From Lacinutrix sp. MedPE-SW (GTDB taxonomy: Bacteria > Bacteroidota > Bacteroidia > Flavobacteriales > Flavobacteriaceae), in NCBI RefSeq assembly GCF_001874145.1, contig NZ_MPCX01000016.1:1-53013 (forward strand): a stretch of 53,013 nt of DNA, given 5' to 3'. Made by a program: the position numbers and the translations under genes. A model generated the notes under the pieces. It was not told where the DNA came from, made no database searches, and saw nothing but the letters and a program-made list of their open reading frames with translations. Positions 16,790 to 25,874 of the stretch are shown one piece after another; positions within the stretch are counted from its first letter, which is position 1; each line of letters begins with the position of its first letter.

Positions 16790-19255
16790 TTAAAAACTAA
16801 TACCAAACATAACAGCATCGTTTAAAAAACCACTTTGGTATGAGCGAACATAATCTACACGTAAAAATCTAAATTTACCAAAACCAATATTATCTACACC
16901 AACAGAATATTCTGAATAGGGTTTGTTTTCTTGAGTGATTGCAGAATTAAAACCTAAGATAAGATTAAAATTTAATTTATTTACTAACGGTATTTTGTTT
17001 AAAATATAACCGTTAAAGCGATGTTCGGCATGAAACTCTGCATAGTTATTGTTTGTACTTAATGCGTAATATGGTAAGTTTTTAAAGGCATTTAAATAGG
17101 TGCCATTAATTTTTACATGTGTTTGATTACCGTTAAAATGATGGTAGTCCATAAAGGCTATGTTTTCTGCATTAGAAAATATACCTCCTAAAATATTATA
17201 TTGAAATTCTCCTTTATTTCCTGCATCTATGCGTTGTCTTAACCTCGCTTTAAATTGGTCAAAATTATAATTAGAATCTGTTGCTGCGAACCCTTTTTCG
17301 TAACCTATTGAAAGTAATGGAAATTTTCTGTTAGGTATATTATACTTACCATTTGGATAACTTAAATAATCTTGAGCAAAACTAATAGTTGCATTTACAT
17401 TAAGTTTAGCAATATTATGTGTTTTAAATGGTTTGTTTACAAAGTCTGTTTCGTTTAATGGGTTATTACTTGTGTATGTATCACGATCTTCATTTATAAT
17501 TACATAATCTGTATTATTAACTAAAGTTTTACGACGTTCAAAACCTAAACTTGTATTTAATCTAAATCCATTAAATAGTTCTTGAAAATATTGACCTTGA
17601 ATATAGCTTTTATCGTAAAGTTTTATGTAATTGTCTTCAAAAAACAATGAGCTAACTAGATTTTCTTTATTAGATATTGGATTAGAACTATTAAACTGCT
17701 CAACTTTTACACCTCCAGAAATCGAAATAAATTTATCATTGATATTATTAAATTTATAGTTTGCAGCTATTGTACCTCGTAATCTATTATCTGCTTCACC
17801 ATAATTTATATTACCAGATATATTAAAAAATCTTTTATACTCATCTATTTGCTTTGTGTAGCGCAATCCAACACTACCGTTCCAGCCTTGTACTGTATTA
17901 AATGTAATTTTTTCTAGAGGAGAATCTATATTAAAGCGATAGTTTTTATGTGAATTTTGATAACTGTAACCATTAATAATATCACTTATTTTAAAAGTAT
18001 TATTTTTTCTATCTATAGAGTCTAAATAAGGTTTAGATTCTTTAACTAACTGTATGCTATCTTTTTTAACATAGTCTGAAGATTCTTCAGCAGTTAAAGG
18101 TACAGGTCGTTTGTTTTTCCAAAATAAAGAGTCTTTTTTATTAGAATTTTCTTCAAAAGAAAGAATCTCGCGAGTAAAATGTTTATCGTCAAAATTTGGA
18201 GAAAAATCGTAATCACTATATACGGCAGTAAACCTTCCGTCTCCTTTAATACCAAAAAGACCATATTTAAAATCTATTGTTTGCGATATTAGTGCCCAGA
18301 TATTATTTGTCTCAGAGTAGGCGAATGTTTGTTTTAAAGTAAGTAAATCTACAGGAGCAATACCTGTGCGTTTTCCTGTTATTGTAACATCTGTAGCATA
18401 AATTAACCATTGGTCTTCTACAATATAAATATAGCCAGAAAATGCAGGATCGTTATCACGTTTTGGTGTTAAAAGTATTTTATTAATAAGGTTATTATTA
18501 TCATCATAAAATGTGCCTTCTAGTTTATAATTGTAATAATTAAAGGCGTAATCTGCAATTGGAGATATTACATTGTTTTCAAGTTCTATAGTATTTTTAT
18601 AGAAGTTATAATTTACATCTGTAGCATTATTAAAACTAAAACCATTAGAGTCTCCACTAACTTTAGAAGCAATTATTTTTTCTTTTAATCGTCTAGGTTT
18701 TTGGTATTCTATTTTAGATATTGTTTCAGATAAATATATAATACCACTTCTTGTTGAGTCCAGTCCGCCACCAAGGTCACCAACTTCTTGGCCTAAGATT
18801 TTTTCAGGAGCGTCTATAATTTTAATTAATCCGCGAGAATAAAAATTAGCTTTATATTCACTAAGTTTTTCAAGAACATCTTTACGTTTTGCAATGGTGT
18901 TTTTTATAATTTGATTTGCAGGATTTTCATCAGAATTAATAACTACTTCACTTAACGAAATATTTTCTTCTATTAAAGTTGCATTTAAAGTGTAAGGAAA
19001 AGTATTAATTGTAACTGTTTTTTTTAAAGTTTGGTACCCTAAATATTGAAAAACAATTGTATAATTTTCTGCGGTTTCTATATCTAAAGTATAGTTTCCA
19101 TCTTCGTTTGTAGTTGTTCCTGTATAGGTATTGTTTATATAAACATTTACAAAAGGTAAGGTTTCACCTGTATTAGAAGTTACATTTCCAGAAATTTGAG
19201 AAAATGAAAAATTAAAAGCAAAAAATAAGAGTTGAAGTAGTAGAAGTTTTTTCAT
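16790..19255 (-). CDS. DUF5686 / carboxypeptidase-like regulatory domain outer-membrane protein
   Basis: An 821-residue envelope protein. A signal peptide ending FNFSFSQ is followed by a carboxypeptidase-regulatory-like (CarboxypepD_reg) beta-sandwich at about residues 21-105 (ISGNVTSNTGETLPFVNVYI ... LGYQTLKKTV). After that comes a long DUF5686 region whose C-terminal half alternates polar and aromatic residues and ends in an aromatic residue (MFGISF), the pattern of an outer-membrane beta barrel. Bacteroidetes proteins of this kind resemble TonB-dependent receptor cousins without a plug; the ligand is unknown. A candidate -7 element lies at 19320-19327. Confidence 0.88.
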   Translation of the reverse strand: MKKLLLLQLLFFAFNFSFSQISGNVTSNTGETLPFVNVYINNTYTGTTTNEDGNYTLDIETAENYTIVFQYLGYQTLKKTVTINTFPYTLNATLIEENISLSEVVINSDENPANQIIKNTIAKRKDVLEKLSEYKANFYSRGLIKIIDAPEKILGQEVGDLGGGLDSTRSGIIYLSETISKIEYQKPRRLKEKIIASKVSGDSNGFSFNNATDVNYNFYKNTIELENNVISPIADYAFNYYNYKLEGTFYDDNNNLINKILLTPKRDNDPAFSGYIYIVEDQWLIYATDVTITGKRTGIAPVDLLTLKQTFAYSETNNIWALISQTIDFKYGLFGIKGDGRFTAVYSDYDFSPNFDDKHFTREILSFEENSNKKDSLFWKNKRPVPLTAEESSDYVKKDSIQLVKESKPYLDSIDRKNNTFKISDIINGYSYQNSHKNYRFNIDSPLEKITFNTVQGWNGSVGLRYTKQIDEYKRFFNISGNINYGEADNRLRGTIAANYKFNNINDKFISISGGVKVEQFNSSNPISNKENLVSSLFFEDNYIKLYDKSYIQGQYFQELFNGFRLNTSLGFERRKTLVNNTDYVIINEDRDTYTSNNPLNETDFVNKPFKTHNIAKLNVNATISFAQDYLSYPNGKYNIPNRKFPLLSIGYEKGFAATDSNYNFDQFKARLRQRIDAGNKGEFQYNILGGIFSNAENIAFMDYHHFNGNQTHVKINGTYLNAFKNLPYYALSTNNNYAEFHAEHRFNGYILNKIPLVNKLNFNLILGFNSAITQENKPYSEYSVGVDNIGFGKFRFLRVDYVRSYQSGFLNDAVMFGISF

Positions 19256-19319
19256 AAAAAAAAGATTGATGTTTATTACTAAGACGTTTTTTTTTATAAA
19301 AAGGTTGCCTTGGTTACAT

Positions 19320-19327
19320 CAAACATA
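19320..19327 (-). promoter_or_regulatory. Candidate -7 element (TATGTTTG) for the DUF5686 gene
   Basis: Exact TAnnTTTG match on the minus strand, leaving a leader of roughly 55-60 nt to the ATG at 19255. No well-spaced -33 was seen. Confidence 0.35.
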
Positions 19328-19338
19328 AAAATAAATAA

Positions 19339-19368
19339 AAATTATAATTGTTATAACAATCATAATTT
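19339..19368. terminator. AT-rich hairpin downstream of smpB
   Basis: Fourteen-nucleotide arms (AAATTATAATTGTT and AACAATCATAATTT) pair with one wobble around a minimal loop, 17 nt after the smpB stop, with T-rich flanks on both strands. It may act as a weak terminator; the lack of G/C makes this uncertain. Confidence 0.4.
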
Positions 19369-19384
19369 TTTGATATTTAGATAA

Positions 19385-19840
19385 TTAAAAGTTTTTTTTA
19401 ATTCTGTCTAAATTCCGTTTATTATCGCGATCTTTTATTGTTTCACGTTTATCATACAGTTTTTTTCCTTTTGCTAAAGCAATTACAAGTTTAGCATAAC
19501 CTTTTTCGTTTATAAAAAGTCGCAATGGTATAATAGTAAGTCCAGATGTGTTTACCTCTTTTTCAAGTTTTTTTAATTCTCTACGGTTTAAAAGTAACTT
19601 ACGTTCGGCTTTTGGTGCATGATTATAGTAGTTTCCATAAACGTATTCTTGAATAGTCATGTTTATAACAAACAGTTCGCTTTTATCATTAAATTCGCAA
19701 AAAGCTTCGGCAATAGAAGCTTTACTATCTCGAATAGATTTAATTTCTGTTCCTGTTAAAACTATTCCAGCCGTATATTTATCTAATATTTCGTATTGAA
19801 ATTTAGCTTTTTTATTAAGTATGTTTATTGTTTTTTGCAT
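19385..19840 (-). CDS. smpB: SsrA-binding protein SmpB
   Basis: Binds tmRNA and brings it to stalled ribosomes for trans-translation. The 151-residue OB-fold protein has the diagnostic [17 protein letters not shown] and [19 protein letters not shown] segments and the basic C-terminal tail that enters the decoding centre. A -7 element ends only 7 nt before the ATG. The tmRNA gene is not seen in this window. Confidence 0.97.
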   Translation of the reverse strand: MQKTINILNKKAKFQYEILDKYTAGIVLTGTEIKSIRDSKASIAEAFCEFNDKSELFVINMTIQEYVYGNYYNHAPKAERKLLLNRRELKKLEKEVNTSGLTIIPLRLFINEKGYAKLVIALAKGKKLYDKRETIKDRDNKRNLDRIKKNF

Positions 19841-19847
19841 GTTATGG

Positions 19848-19855
19848 CAAAGCTA
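19848..19855 (-). promoter_or_regulatory. Candidate -7 element (TAGCTTTG) for smpB
   Basis: Exact TAnnTTTG match on the minus strand ending 7 nt before the smpB ATG, implying a very short or absent leader. No clear -33 partner. Confidence 0.45.
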
Positions 19856-19866
19856 AAAAAATAGTA

Positions 19867-20385
19867 TTAATATATAGTTTTTAGCTCGTGTTTTATTCCT
19901 GTATTTGTTATTGTAACTATGTATAAATTATTATAATTGGTTTCATCTATTTCTGGATATATGTTTTCTCCAATTATAGCATTTACAAAATTAGGTATTG
20001 TATTACTATGGCCAACTATAAATACATTTTTACCAATATTATTATTTTTAAATGTATTATAATCTATAGATACTGGGTCGTAGATTTTTGTGCTTAAATT
20101 TTGAGATTTTGCAGTTGGTAAAGCAGTATTTAAAGTTCTAGTAAAATCTGTAGCATATACAGCATCAAGTTTTGTATTATTAAAAAAATTAGCAAGCGTA
20201 TTTGCACGGGCTTTTCCGCTTGGTAATAGTTTTGGGTTGTTTTTAGGTTTGGTGTCTTTTTCGGCATGCCTAACAAAATAGAAGGTAGTAGTTTCTTGTT
20301 TAGTGTTTTTAGTATTTTTTTTATTTTGCGCTTTTGCGCAAGAAAATGTTGTAAATACTAATACTATTATAATTAAATGTTTCAT
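19867..20385 (-). CDS. Histidine phosphatase (phosphoglycerate-mutase-like) lipoprotein
   Basis: A 172-residue protein. An in-frame TTG at 20400 would add five residues, but the ATG at 20385 gives a cleaner signal, MKHLIIIVLVFTTFSCAKAQ, with a lipobox-like FSC. The catalytic motif FYFVRHAEK supplies the phosphorylated His; VYATDFTRTLNTA and VFIVGHSNT supply the second Arg and second His of the branch 1/2 histidine phosphatase fold. It probably acts in the periplasm or at the membrane; the substrate is unknown. Confidence 0.87.
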   Translation of the reverse strand: MKHLIIIVLVFTTFSCAKAQNKKNTKNTKQETTTFYFVRHAEKDTKPKNNPKLLPSGKARANTLANFFNNTKLDAVYATDFTRTLNTALPTAKSQNLSTKIYDPVSIDYNTFKNNNIGKNVFIVGHSNTIPNFVNAIIGENIYPEIDETNYNNLYIVTITNTGIKHELKTIY

Positions 20386-20479
20386 TGCCAATTTCTTCAA
20401 AGAGTTGCGAAATTTAAAGATATTAAATTCAGCCTACAATACTATTTTATTGTTTTATATTTAGGCTAAAATTAACGAA

Positions 20480-21967
20480 ATGAGTACCAAAAATATAGAT
20501 GTAAATACAGATTACGATTTAATTTGTGTAGGAGCAGGAATTATGAGTGCCACTTTAGCACTTTTGGTAAAACTGGTAAAGCCAGAACTAAATATTTTAA
20601 TTCTAGAACGATTAGATGGTGTTGCACAAGAAAGTACTGCTGCATGGAATAATGCTGGAACAGGACATTCTGCATTATGTGAATTAAATTATACACCACA
20701 AAAAGGAAATACTGTAGATTGCTCTAAGGCGTATAATATTTGTACTCAATTTGAATTGTCTAAACAATTTTGGAGCTATTTAGTTAATAATAAATTAATT
20801 ACTAATCCTAAAGATTTTATTAATTCTGTACCGCATCACAGTTGGGTTACAGGAGAAGAAAATGTAGCATTTTTAGAAAAAAGATTTAATGCTCTAAAAG
20901 AGCATTTTATGTTTGAAGGCATGGAGTTTACCACAGCTTTAAGTAAAATGAAAACTTGGTTTCCTTTAATAACAGCAAATAGGAGTGAAGATGAAATTAT
21001 GGCTGCAACGCGTATAGAGCGTGGTGCAGAAATGAATTTTGGAGCATTAACAAAAAAACTATTTGATGTGCTTGAAAATGAATTTAATACACCAGTACAC
21101 TGTAATGAAGATGTTATAGATATAGATCCAGATAAAGATGTAGAATGGTCTGTAGAGGTAAAAAATAATATAACAAATAAAACCCAATATTTAGATGCTA
21201 AACATGTGTTTATTGGCGCTGGTGGCGGTAGTTTATTGTTGCTTCAAAAAGTTGAAATAGCCGAAAAAGATGGATACGGCGGTTTTCCTGTAAGTGGAGA
21301 ATGGTTGGTTTGTAAAAATGAAAATATAATTAAACAACACTTAGGTAAAGTTTATAGTAAAGCAGGACCTAACGACCCACCAATGTCTACGCCACATTTA
21401 GACACACGATTTATTAATGGAAAGCGAGAATTATTATTTGGTCCATTTGCTGGTTTTAGTCCAAAATTTTTAAAAGAAGGTTCTAATTTAGACCTCTTTA
21501 AATCTATTAAGTTAGATAATATAAAACCTATGCTTGGTGCATTTTGGGATAATTTGCCATTAACTAAATATTTAATCGAGCAAGTTTCAATGTCTCATGA
21601 AGATAGGATGAATAATTTAAGAACTTTTGTTAAAGATGCAAAAAGTGAAGATTGGGAACTTTTGGTTGCAGGACAGCGTGTTCAAATTATAAAAAAAGAT
21701 GAATATGAAGGTGGTAAATTACAATTTGGTACAGAAGTAGTTAAAAGTAAAGATGGTAGTATTACTTGTTTATTGGGTGCATCTCCAGGAGCATCGACTG
21801 CCACTCATGTAATGTTAGAAGTTTTTGAAACGGCCTTTCCAGAAGTGGTAAACTCTAAAGAAGGACAAGAAAAACTGAAAGGTATTGTGCCTTTTTGGAA
21901 AGCTAATATAACACCAGAGTTATTTAAAGAAACAATAGCGTATTCATCAAAAGCATTACAATTATAG
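20480..21967 (+). CDS. mqo: Malate:quinone oxidoreductase
   Basis: A membrane-associated FAD enzyme that oxidises malate to oxaloacetate and passes electrons to the quinone pool, replacing or assisting soluble malate dehydrogenase in the TCA cycle. The 495-residue length is typical. The N-terminal FAD motif is DLICVGAGIMSATLALLV, followed by NAGTGHSALCELNYTP, and GGFPVSGEWLVCKN and LLGASPGASTATHVMLEV are family blocks. It is transcribed alone, ending 1 nt from the convergent small gene. Confidence 0.96.
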   Translation: MSTKNIDVNTDYDLICVGAGIMSATLALLVKLVKPELNILILERLDGVAQESTAAWNNAGTGHSALCELNYTPQKGNTVDCSKAYNICTQFELSKQFWSYLVNNKLITNPKDFINSVPHHSWVTGEENVAFLEKRFNALKEHFMFEGMEFTTALSKMKTWFPLITANRSEDEIMAATRIERGAEMNFGALTKKLFDVLENEFNTPVHCNEDVIDIDPDKDVEWSVEVKNNITNKTQYLDAKHVFIGAGGGSLLLLQKVEIAEKDGYGGFPVSGEWLVCKNENIIKQHLGKVYSKAGPNDPPMSTPHLDTRFINGKRELLFGPFAGFSPKFLKEGSNLDLFKSIKLDNIKPMLGAFWDNLPLTKYLIEQVSMSHEDRMNNLRTFVKDAKSEDWELLVAGQRVQIIKKDEYEGGKLQFGTEVVKSKDGSITCLLGASPGASTATHVMLEVFETAFPEVVNSKEGQEKLKGIVPFWKANITPELFKETIAYSSKALQL

Positions 21968-21968
21968 T

Positions 21969-22373
21969 TTACATAGCTTTTTCGTCATCTTTTTTATTTT
22001 CATTTTTCATTATAACGCGCACCCATTTAATAGCTTGCGTTAGGTTGTCGAAAATTTGGTAAGGTTTGTTGTAAAATTGCCCTTCAAACTCTGCATTAGC
22101 ACGCATACTTTCACTACCAGGAATAATAGCTACTGCTATTAAATTAGGAATTTTTTCTGCTTCCTTATAAATCATAGGGTTTATTGAAAAAGAATTAACT
22201 CTATTACCTATATAAACTAATTTTTTGCCATTAAAATGTTCTTTTAAAATACTTTTAAATTCTTCAGTTTCTTTATACGAAATTAGTTCGCCTTCCTTTA
22301 CTTGTTTAATAAGAAAGTCATCGAAAATAAATATTTCGGCATGATCTAAATCGTAATATTGAATTACACCCAT
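21969..22373 (-). CDS. Small protein, possibly STAS/SpoIIAA-like fold (paralogue of the next gene)
   Basis: A 134-residue soluble protein. It aligns with its neighbour at 22428 along the whole length: both begin MGxxxYxDLxxxEVFxFDD, share a central NGKKLVYIGNRVNSFSINP / NNKKMVYISNKVKSYHVDP block, then ENIPNLAA/IPNLIAVAII, and end with a DAI/QAI helix. The strand-helix alternation and length suggest a STAS/SEC14-like (SpoIIAA) fold; this is inference, not recognition of a named family. The C-terminus is charged (KNENKKDDEKAM). Confidence 0.8.
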   Translation of the reverse strand: MGVIQYYDLDHAEIFIFDDFLIKQVKEGELISYKETEEFKSILKEHFNGKKLVYIGNRVNSFSINPMIYKEAEKIPNLIAVAIIPGSESMRANAEFEGQFYNKPYQIFDNLTQAIKWVRVIMKNENKKDDEKAM

Positions 22374-22427
22374 AGTTTTTTTGATTTGAGAGGTTAAATA
22401 AAAGTCAATACCATTAAAATGTAAAAT

Positions 22428-22817
22428 TTACAAATTTGGCATTGGCTCATTTTTTATAATTGCATCTGCAATAACTATAGCATCGGTAAGACTTTTACAA
22501 ATTTTAAAAGGTTTTTTAAAATCTTGCAACGGTATTTTTTTAACGGTATTATCATTATTTGCATTAACAATAATCATGGCAGCTAGATTAGGAATATTCT
22601 CAGCATACTTAAAGGCTAAAGGATCTACATGGTAAGATTTTACTTTGTTAGAAATGTACACCATTTTTTTATTATTAAAGTAGGTTTTAATAATATCGTT
22701 TAACATAAAGCCTTGTTCTGTACTTATCACTTTATCTTTTCGTATTTGATTTATTATATAATCATCAAAAACAAAAACTTCAGAATACCCTAAGTCAAAA
22801 TAATGAAACATTCCCAT
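22428..22817 (-). CDS. Small protein, tandem paralogue of the preceding gene
   Basis: A 129-residue protein starting MGMFHYFDLGYSEVFVFDD, related over its full length to the 134-residue product 54 nt downstream. Both probably arose by tandem duplication and share a transcript. No catalytic motif is visible. A role in signalling or stress would fit a STAS-like fold but is not supported by motif evidence. Confidence 0.8.
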   Translation of the reverse strand: MGMFHYFDLGYSEVFVFDDYIINQIRKDKVISTEQGFMLNDIIKTYFNNKKMVYISNKVKSYHVDPLAFKYAENIPNLAAMIIVNANNDNTVKKIPLQDFKKPFKICKSLTDAIVIADAIIKNEPMPNL

Positions 22818-22860
22818 ATAAAACTGCTATTAATCTATACTAATTTAAAAAAAAATAAAT

Positions 22861-22900
22861 AAAAAAGCGACGCTCAACTTTGCGTTTTGCGTCGCTTTTT
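22861..22900 (-). terminator. Terminator after clpB
   Basis: A 7-bp GC-rich stem, GCGACGC pairing with GCGTCGC, with A6 on one side and T5 on the other. On the minus strand it lies 110 nt after the clpB stop and ahead of the paralogue pair. Confidence 0.85.
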
Positions 22901-23009
22901 CAAACTAACTAACTAACCATTGCCTACGAAACGGACAATTTTATTGTTTATTTTATAATGTTTTTTAATTAACAGTATTTTATGATTTTTTACACATTTA
23001 ATACTTGAT

Positions 23010-25616
23010 TTAGATGTCTTCAGAAATCATTTCGCCTTGATTTCTAAAAACAAGTTCATTATCAAATGCATCTAACAATATAATACTATCTGTTGTAACA
23101 TGTCCTGATAGAACTTCTTTACTCAAGGCGTTTAAGACTTCTTTTTGTATAACGCGTTTTACAGGTCTTGCTCCAAACTCTGGTTCGTAACCTTTTACTG
23201 CTAAGTACGAGATAGCTTCTGGTGTAGCATCAAAAGTAATGCCTTGTTGCGCAATCATTTTAGTAACACTCTTAAGTTGTAGGCCAACAATTTCTTTTAT
23301 ATTTTCTTTAGTTAAAGGTGTAAATAAAATAGTATCGTCGATTCTGTTTAAAAATTCTGGTCTAACAGTTTGTTTTAATAATCCTAATACATCTACTTTA
23401 GCAGCTTCCATTGCGGTTTCAATATCTTTTGCAGCCTCAAAACGTTCTTGAATTAGTTGACTACCCATATTAGAGGTCATTATAATAATAGTGTTTTTAA
23501 AATCTGCAGTACGGCCTTTATTATCTGTTAAGTGACCTTCGTCTAATACTTGTAATAAAATATTAAAAGTGTCTGGGTGTGCTTTTTCAATTTCATCTAA
23601 AAGCACAACAGAATACGGTTTTCTTCTTACAGCTTCGGTTAATTGTCCACCTTCATCATAACCAACGTATCCTGGAGGCGCACCAACTAAACGGCTTACC
23701 GCATGGCGCTCTTGGTATTCACTCATGTCTATTCTTGTCATTGCACTTTCATCGTCAAACAAATATTCTGCTAAGGCTTTAGCAAGCTCTGTTTTACCAA
23801 CACCTGTTGTACCTAAAAATAAAAAGGTTCCTATTGGTTTTTGTGGGTTTTGTAAACCGGCTCTAGAGCGACGTACAGCATCACTAACAGCAATAATAGC
23901 TTCATCTTGGCCAACAACACGTTTGTGTAATTGGTCTTCTAGTTTTAACAGTTTTTCACGTTCACTCTGTAGCATTTTGGTTACAGGAATACCTGTCCAT
24001 TTTGCAACAACCTCTGCAATATCATCGTAAGTTACTTCTTCTTTAATGAGAGAATTTTCAGACTGTGCTTTTAATTCTTCTTGTAGTTTTTCAAGCGTTT
24101 CTTGAGCTTCTTTTATTTTACCATAACGTAACTCTGCAACTTTGCCATAGTTGCCTTCACGCTCTGCTTTTTCTGCTTCAATTTTAAAGTTTTCAATAGC
24201 TTGTTTTGTGTTTTGTATATTGTCTACAACTTCTTTTTCACTTTTCCATTTCGCATTAATCTCATTGCGTTCTTCTTTTAAGTTTGCTAAATCACTACGT
24301 AAAGCTTTTAGTTTTACTTCATCTTTTTCGCGTTTAATGGCCTCAATTTCAATTTCAAGTTGCATTATTTTACGATCTAAAACATCTAACTCTTCTGGTT
24401 TAGAGTTTATTTCCATACGTAATTTAGAGGCAGCTTCATCCATTAAATCAATGGCTTTATCTGGTAAAAATCTATTTGTAATGTATCTAGTAGATAATTC
24501 TACAGCGCCAATTATAGCTTCGTCTTTAATACGAACTTTATGGTGAGTTTCATATTTTTCTTTTATACCACGTAAAATTGAAATAGCACTTTCTGTATCT
24601 GGCTCATCAACCATAACTTTTTGAAAACGACGTTCTAAGGCTTTGTCTTTTTCAAAATATTTTTGATACTCGTCTAAAGTTGTTGCACCAATAGATCTTA
24701 ATTCACCACGAGCTAATGCAGGTTTTAAAATATTAGCAGCATCCATTGCGCCTTGTCCGCCACCAGCTCCAACAAGTGTGTGAATTTCATCAATAAATAA
24801 TACAATATCTCCTTCGCTATTGGTAACTTCTTTAATTACAGCTTTTAAGCGTTCTTCAAACTCACCTTTAAATTTGGCTCCGGCAATTAATGCTCCCATA
24901 TCTAAAGCAAATATTTGCTTGTCAACTAGGTTTTCTGGTATATCACCATCTACAATTCTATGTGCTAAACCTTCAGCAATGGCGGTTTTACCAGTTCCTG
25001 GTTCTCCAACCAGAATAGGATTGTTTTTAGTTCTACGCGATAGAATTTGAAGTATTCTTCTAATTTCTTCATCTCTTCCTATAACAGGATCTAACTTGCC
25101 ATCTTTTGCTAATTGGTTTAAATTTTTAGCATATTTATTTAGTGCATTATAGGTTTCTTCTTGACTTTGTGATGTTACACGATCACCTTGTCTTAATTCA
25201 TCTATACTTGCTTTTAAAGCTTTTTCTGTAACACCTTGATCTTTTAACACCTGAGCAATTTTGCTTTTAGAATTAAAAATTGCTAAAATTAAATGCTCGA
25301 TTGAAACAAATTCATCTTTCATATTTTTAGCAATATTAGAGGCTTCATTTAACATTTTAGAAGCGTCTCTAGAGATTGAGAAATCGCCACCACTAACTTT
25401 AGCAAAACTTTCTAGCTGTTTTTCTAGAATTTGCTTAAGCATAGGTATGTTAACCCTCATTTTCTTTAAAATAAATGGTAATACATTTTCATCAACGTCG
25501 AAAATTGCTTTAAAAATATGTTCGTTTTCTATTTGTTGATGTCCCAAGCCTTGCGCTATTTGTTGGGCTAGCTGTATAGCCTCTTGGGATTTTATTGTGA
25601 AATTATTTAAGTTCAT
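23010..25616 (-). CDS. clpB: ATP-dependent chaperone ClpB
   Basis: An 868-residue Hsp100 disaggregase that works with DnaK to pull proteins out of aggregates in the cytoplasm. It has the N-terminal Clp repeat domain (residues 1-150), NBD1 with Walker A GEPGTGKT (about 203-210) and Walker B VLFIDEIH, the long coiled-coil middle domain (about 400-520, [20 protein letters not shown] and following) that distinguishes ClpB from ClpA/ClpC, and NBD2 with GTTGVGKT (about 604-611), [11 protein letters not shown] and the arginine finger region. The domain set and length are normal. An imperfect inverted repeat lies upstream; no CIRCE element is present. Confidence 0.98.
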   Translation of the reverse strand: MNLNNFTIKSQEAIQLAQQIAQGLGHQQIENEHIFKAIFDVDENVLPFILKKMRVNIPMLKQILEKQLESFAKVSGGDFSISRDASKMLNEASNIAKNMKDEFVSIEHLILAIFNSKSKIAQVLKDQGVTEKALKASIDELRQGDRVTSQSQEETYNALNKYAKNLNQLAKDGKLDPVIGRDEEIRRILQILSRRTKNNPILVGEPGTGKTAIAEGLAHRIVDGDIPENLVDKQIFALDMGALIAGAKFKGEFEERLKAVIKEVTNSEGDIVLFIDEIHTLVGAGGGQGAMDAANILKPALARGELRSIGATTLDEYQKYFEKDKALERRFQKVMVDEPDTESAISILRGIKEKYETHHKVRIKDEAIIGAVELSTRYITNRFLPDKAIDLMDEAASKLRMEINSKPEELDVLDRKIMQLEIEIEAIKREKDEVKLKALRSDLANLKEERNEINAKWKSEKEVVDNIQNTKQAIENFKIEAEKAEREGNYGKVAELRYGKIKEAQETLEKLQEELKAQSENSLIKEEVTYDDIAEVVAKWTGIPVTKMLQSEREKLLKLEDQLHKRVVGQDEAIIAVSDAVRRSRAGLQNPQKPIGTFLFLGTTGVGKTELAKALAEYLFDDESAMTRIDMSEYQERHAVSRLVGAPPGYVGYDEGGQLTEAVRRKPYSVVLLDEIEKAHPDTFNILLQVLDEGHLTDNKGRTADFKNTIIIMTSNMGSQLIQERFEAAKDIETAMEAAKVDVLGLLKQTVRPEFLNRIDDTILFTPLTKENIKEIVGLQLKSVTKMIAQQGITFDATPEAISYLAVKGYEPEFGARPVKRVIQKEVLNALSKEVLSGHVTTDSIILLDAFDNELVFRNQGEMISEDI

Positions 25617-25699
25617 TTTTATATATTTTAATTAATAGTTGTTGTGTTTTGTGTACAATAGTCAATTACCTTACCAATTTAGAAAACCAAAAATCAAAC

Positions 25700-25742
25700 G
25701 ACAAAATGACTTGTTTTTTTGCTTAAAGCATGACCTTTTGTC
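25700..25742. promoter_or_regulatory. Imperfect inverted repeat between clpB and the PAS kinase
   Basis: GACAAAATGAC (25700-25710) and GACCTTTTGTC (25732-25742) are inverted copies with two mismatches, 21 nt apart, in the 258-nt divergent spacer. It could be a regulator site for the heat-shock gene, but arms and spacing fit no operator I know. No exact TAnnTTTG element was found in this spacer in either direction. Confidence 0.25.
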
Positions 25743-25874
25743 TTGTTTTTTAGCGCTTTTGAGTTATTTTTATAACCTTTTGTTATATTTTTAAATTGGG
25801 TTTTTTTTTGAAAATGAATAAATTAAGTCCTATTTTTATTTCTTTATTTTTTAACAATAGATTTATTACAATTA

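Noticed and set aside
23239-25539. Several plus-strand open frames opposite clpB
   Set aside because: They are antisense shadows of a fully conserved ClpB frame with no start signals or recognisable domains.
25617-25874. CIRCE element upstream of clpB
   Set aside because: No TTAGCACTC-N9-GAGTGCTAA match or close variant is present.
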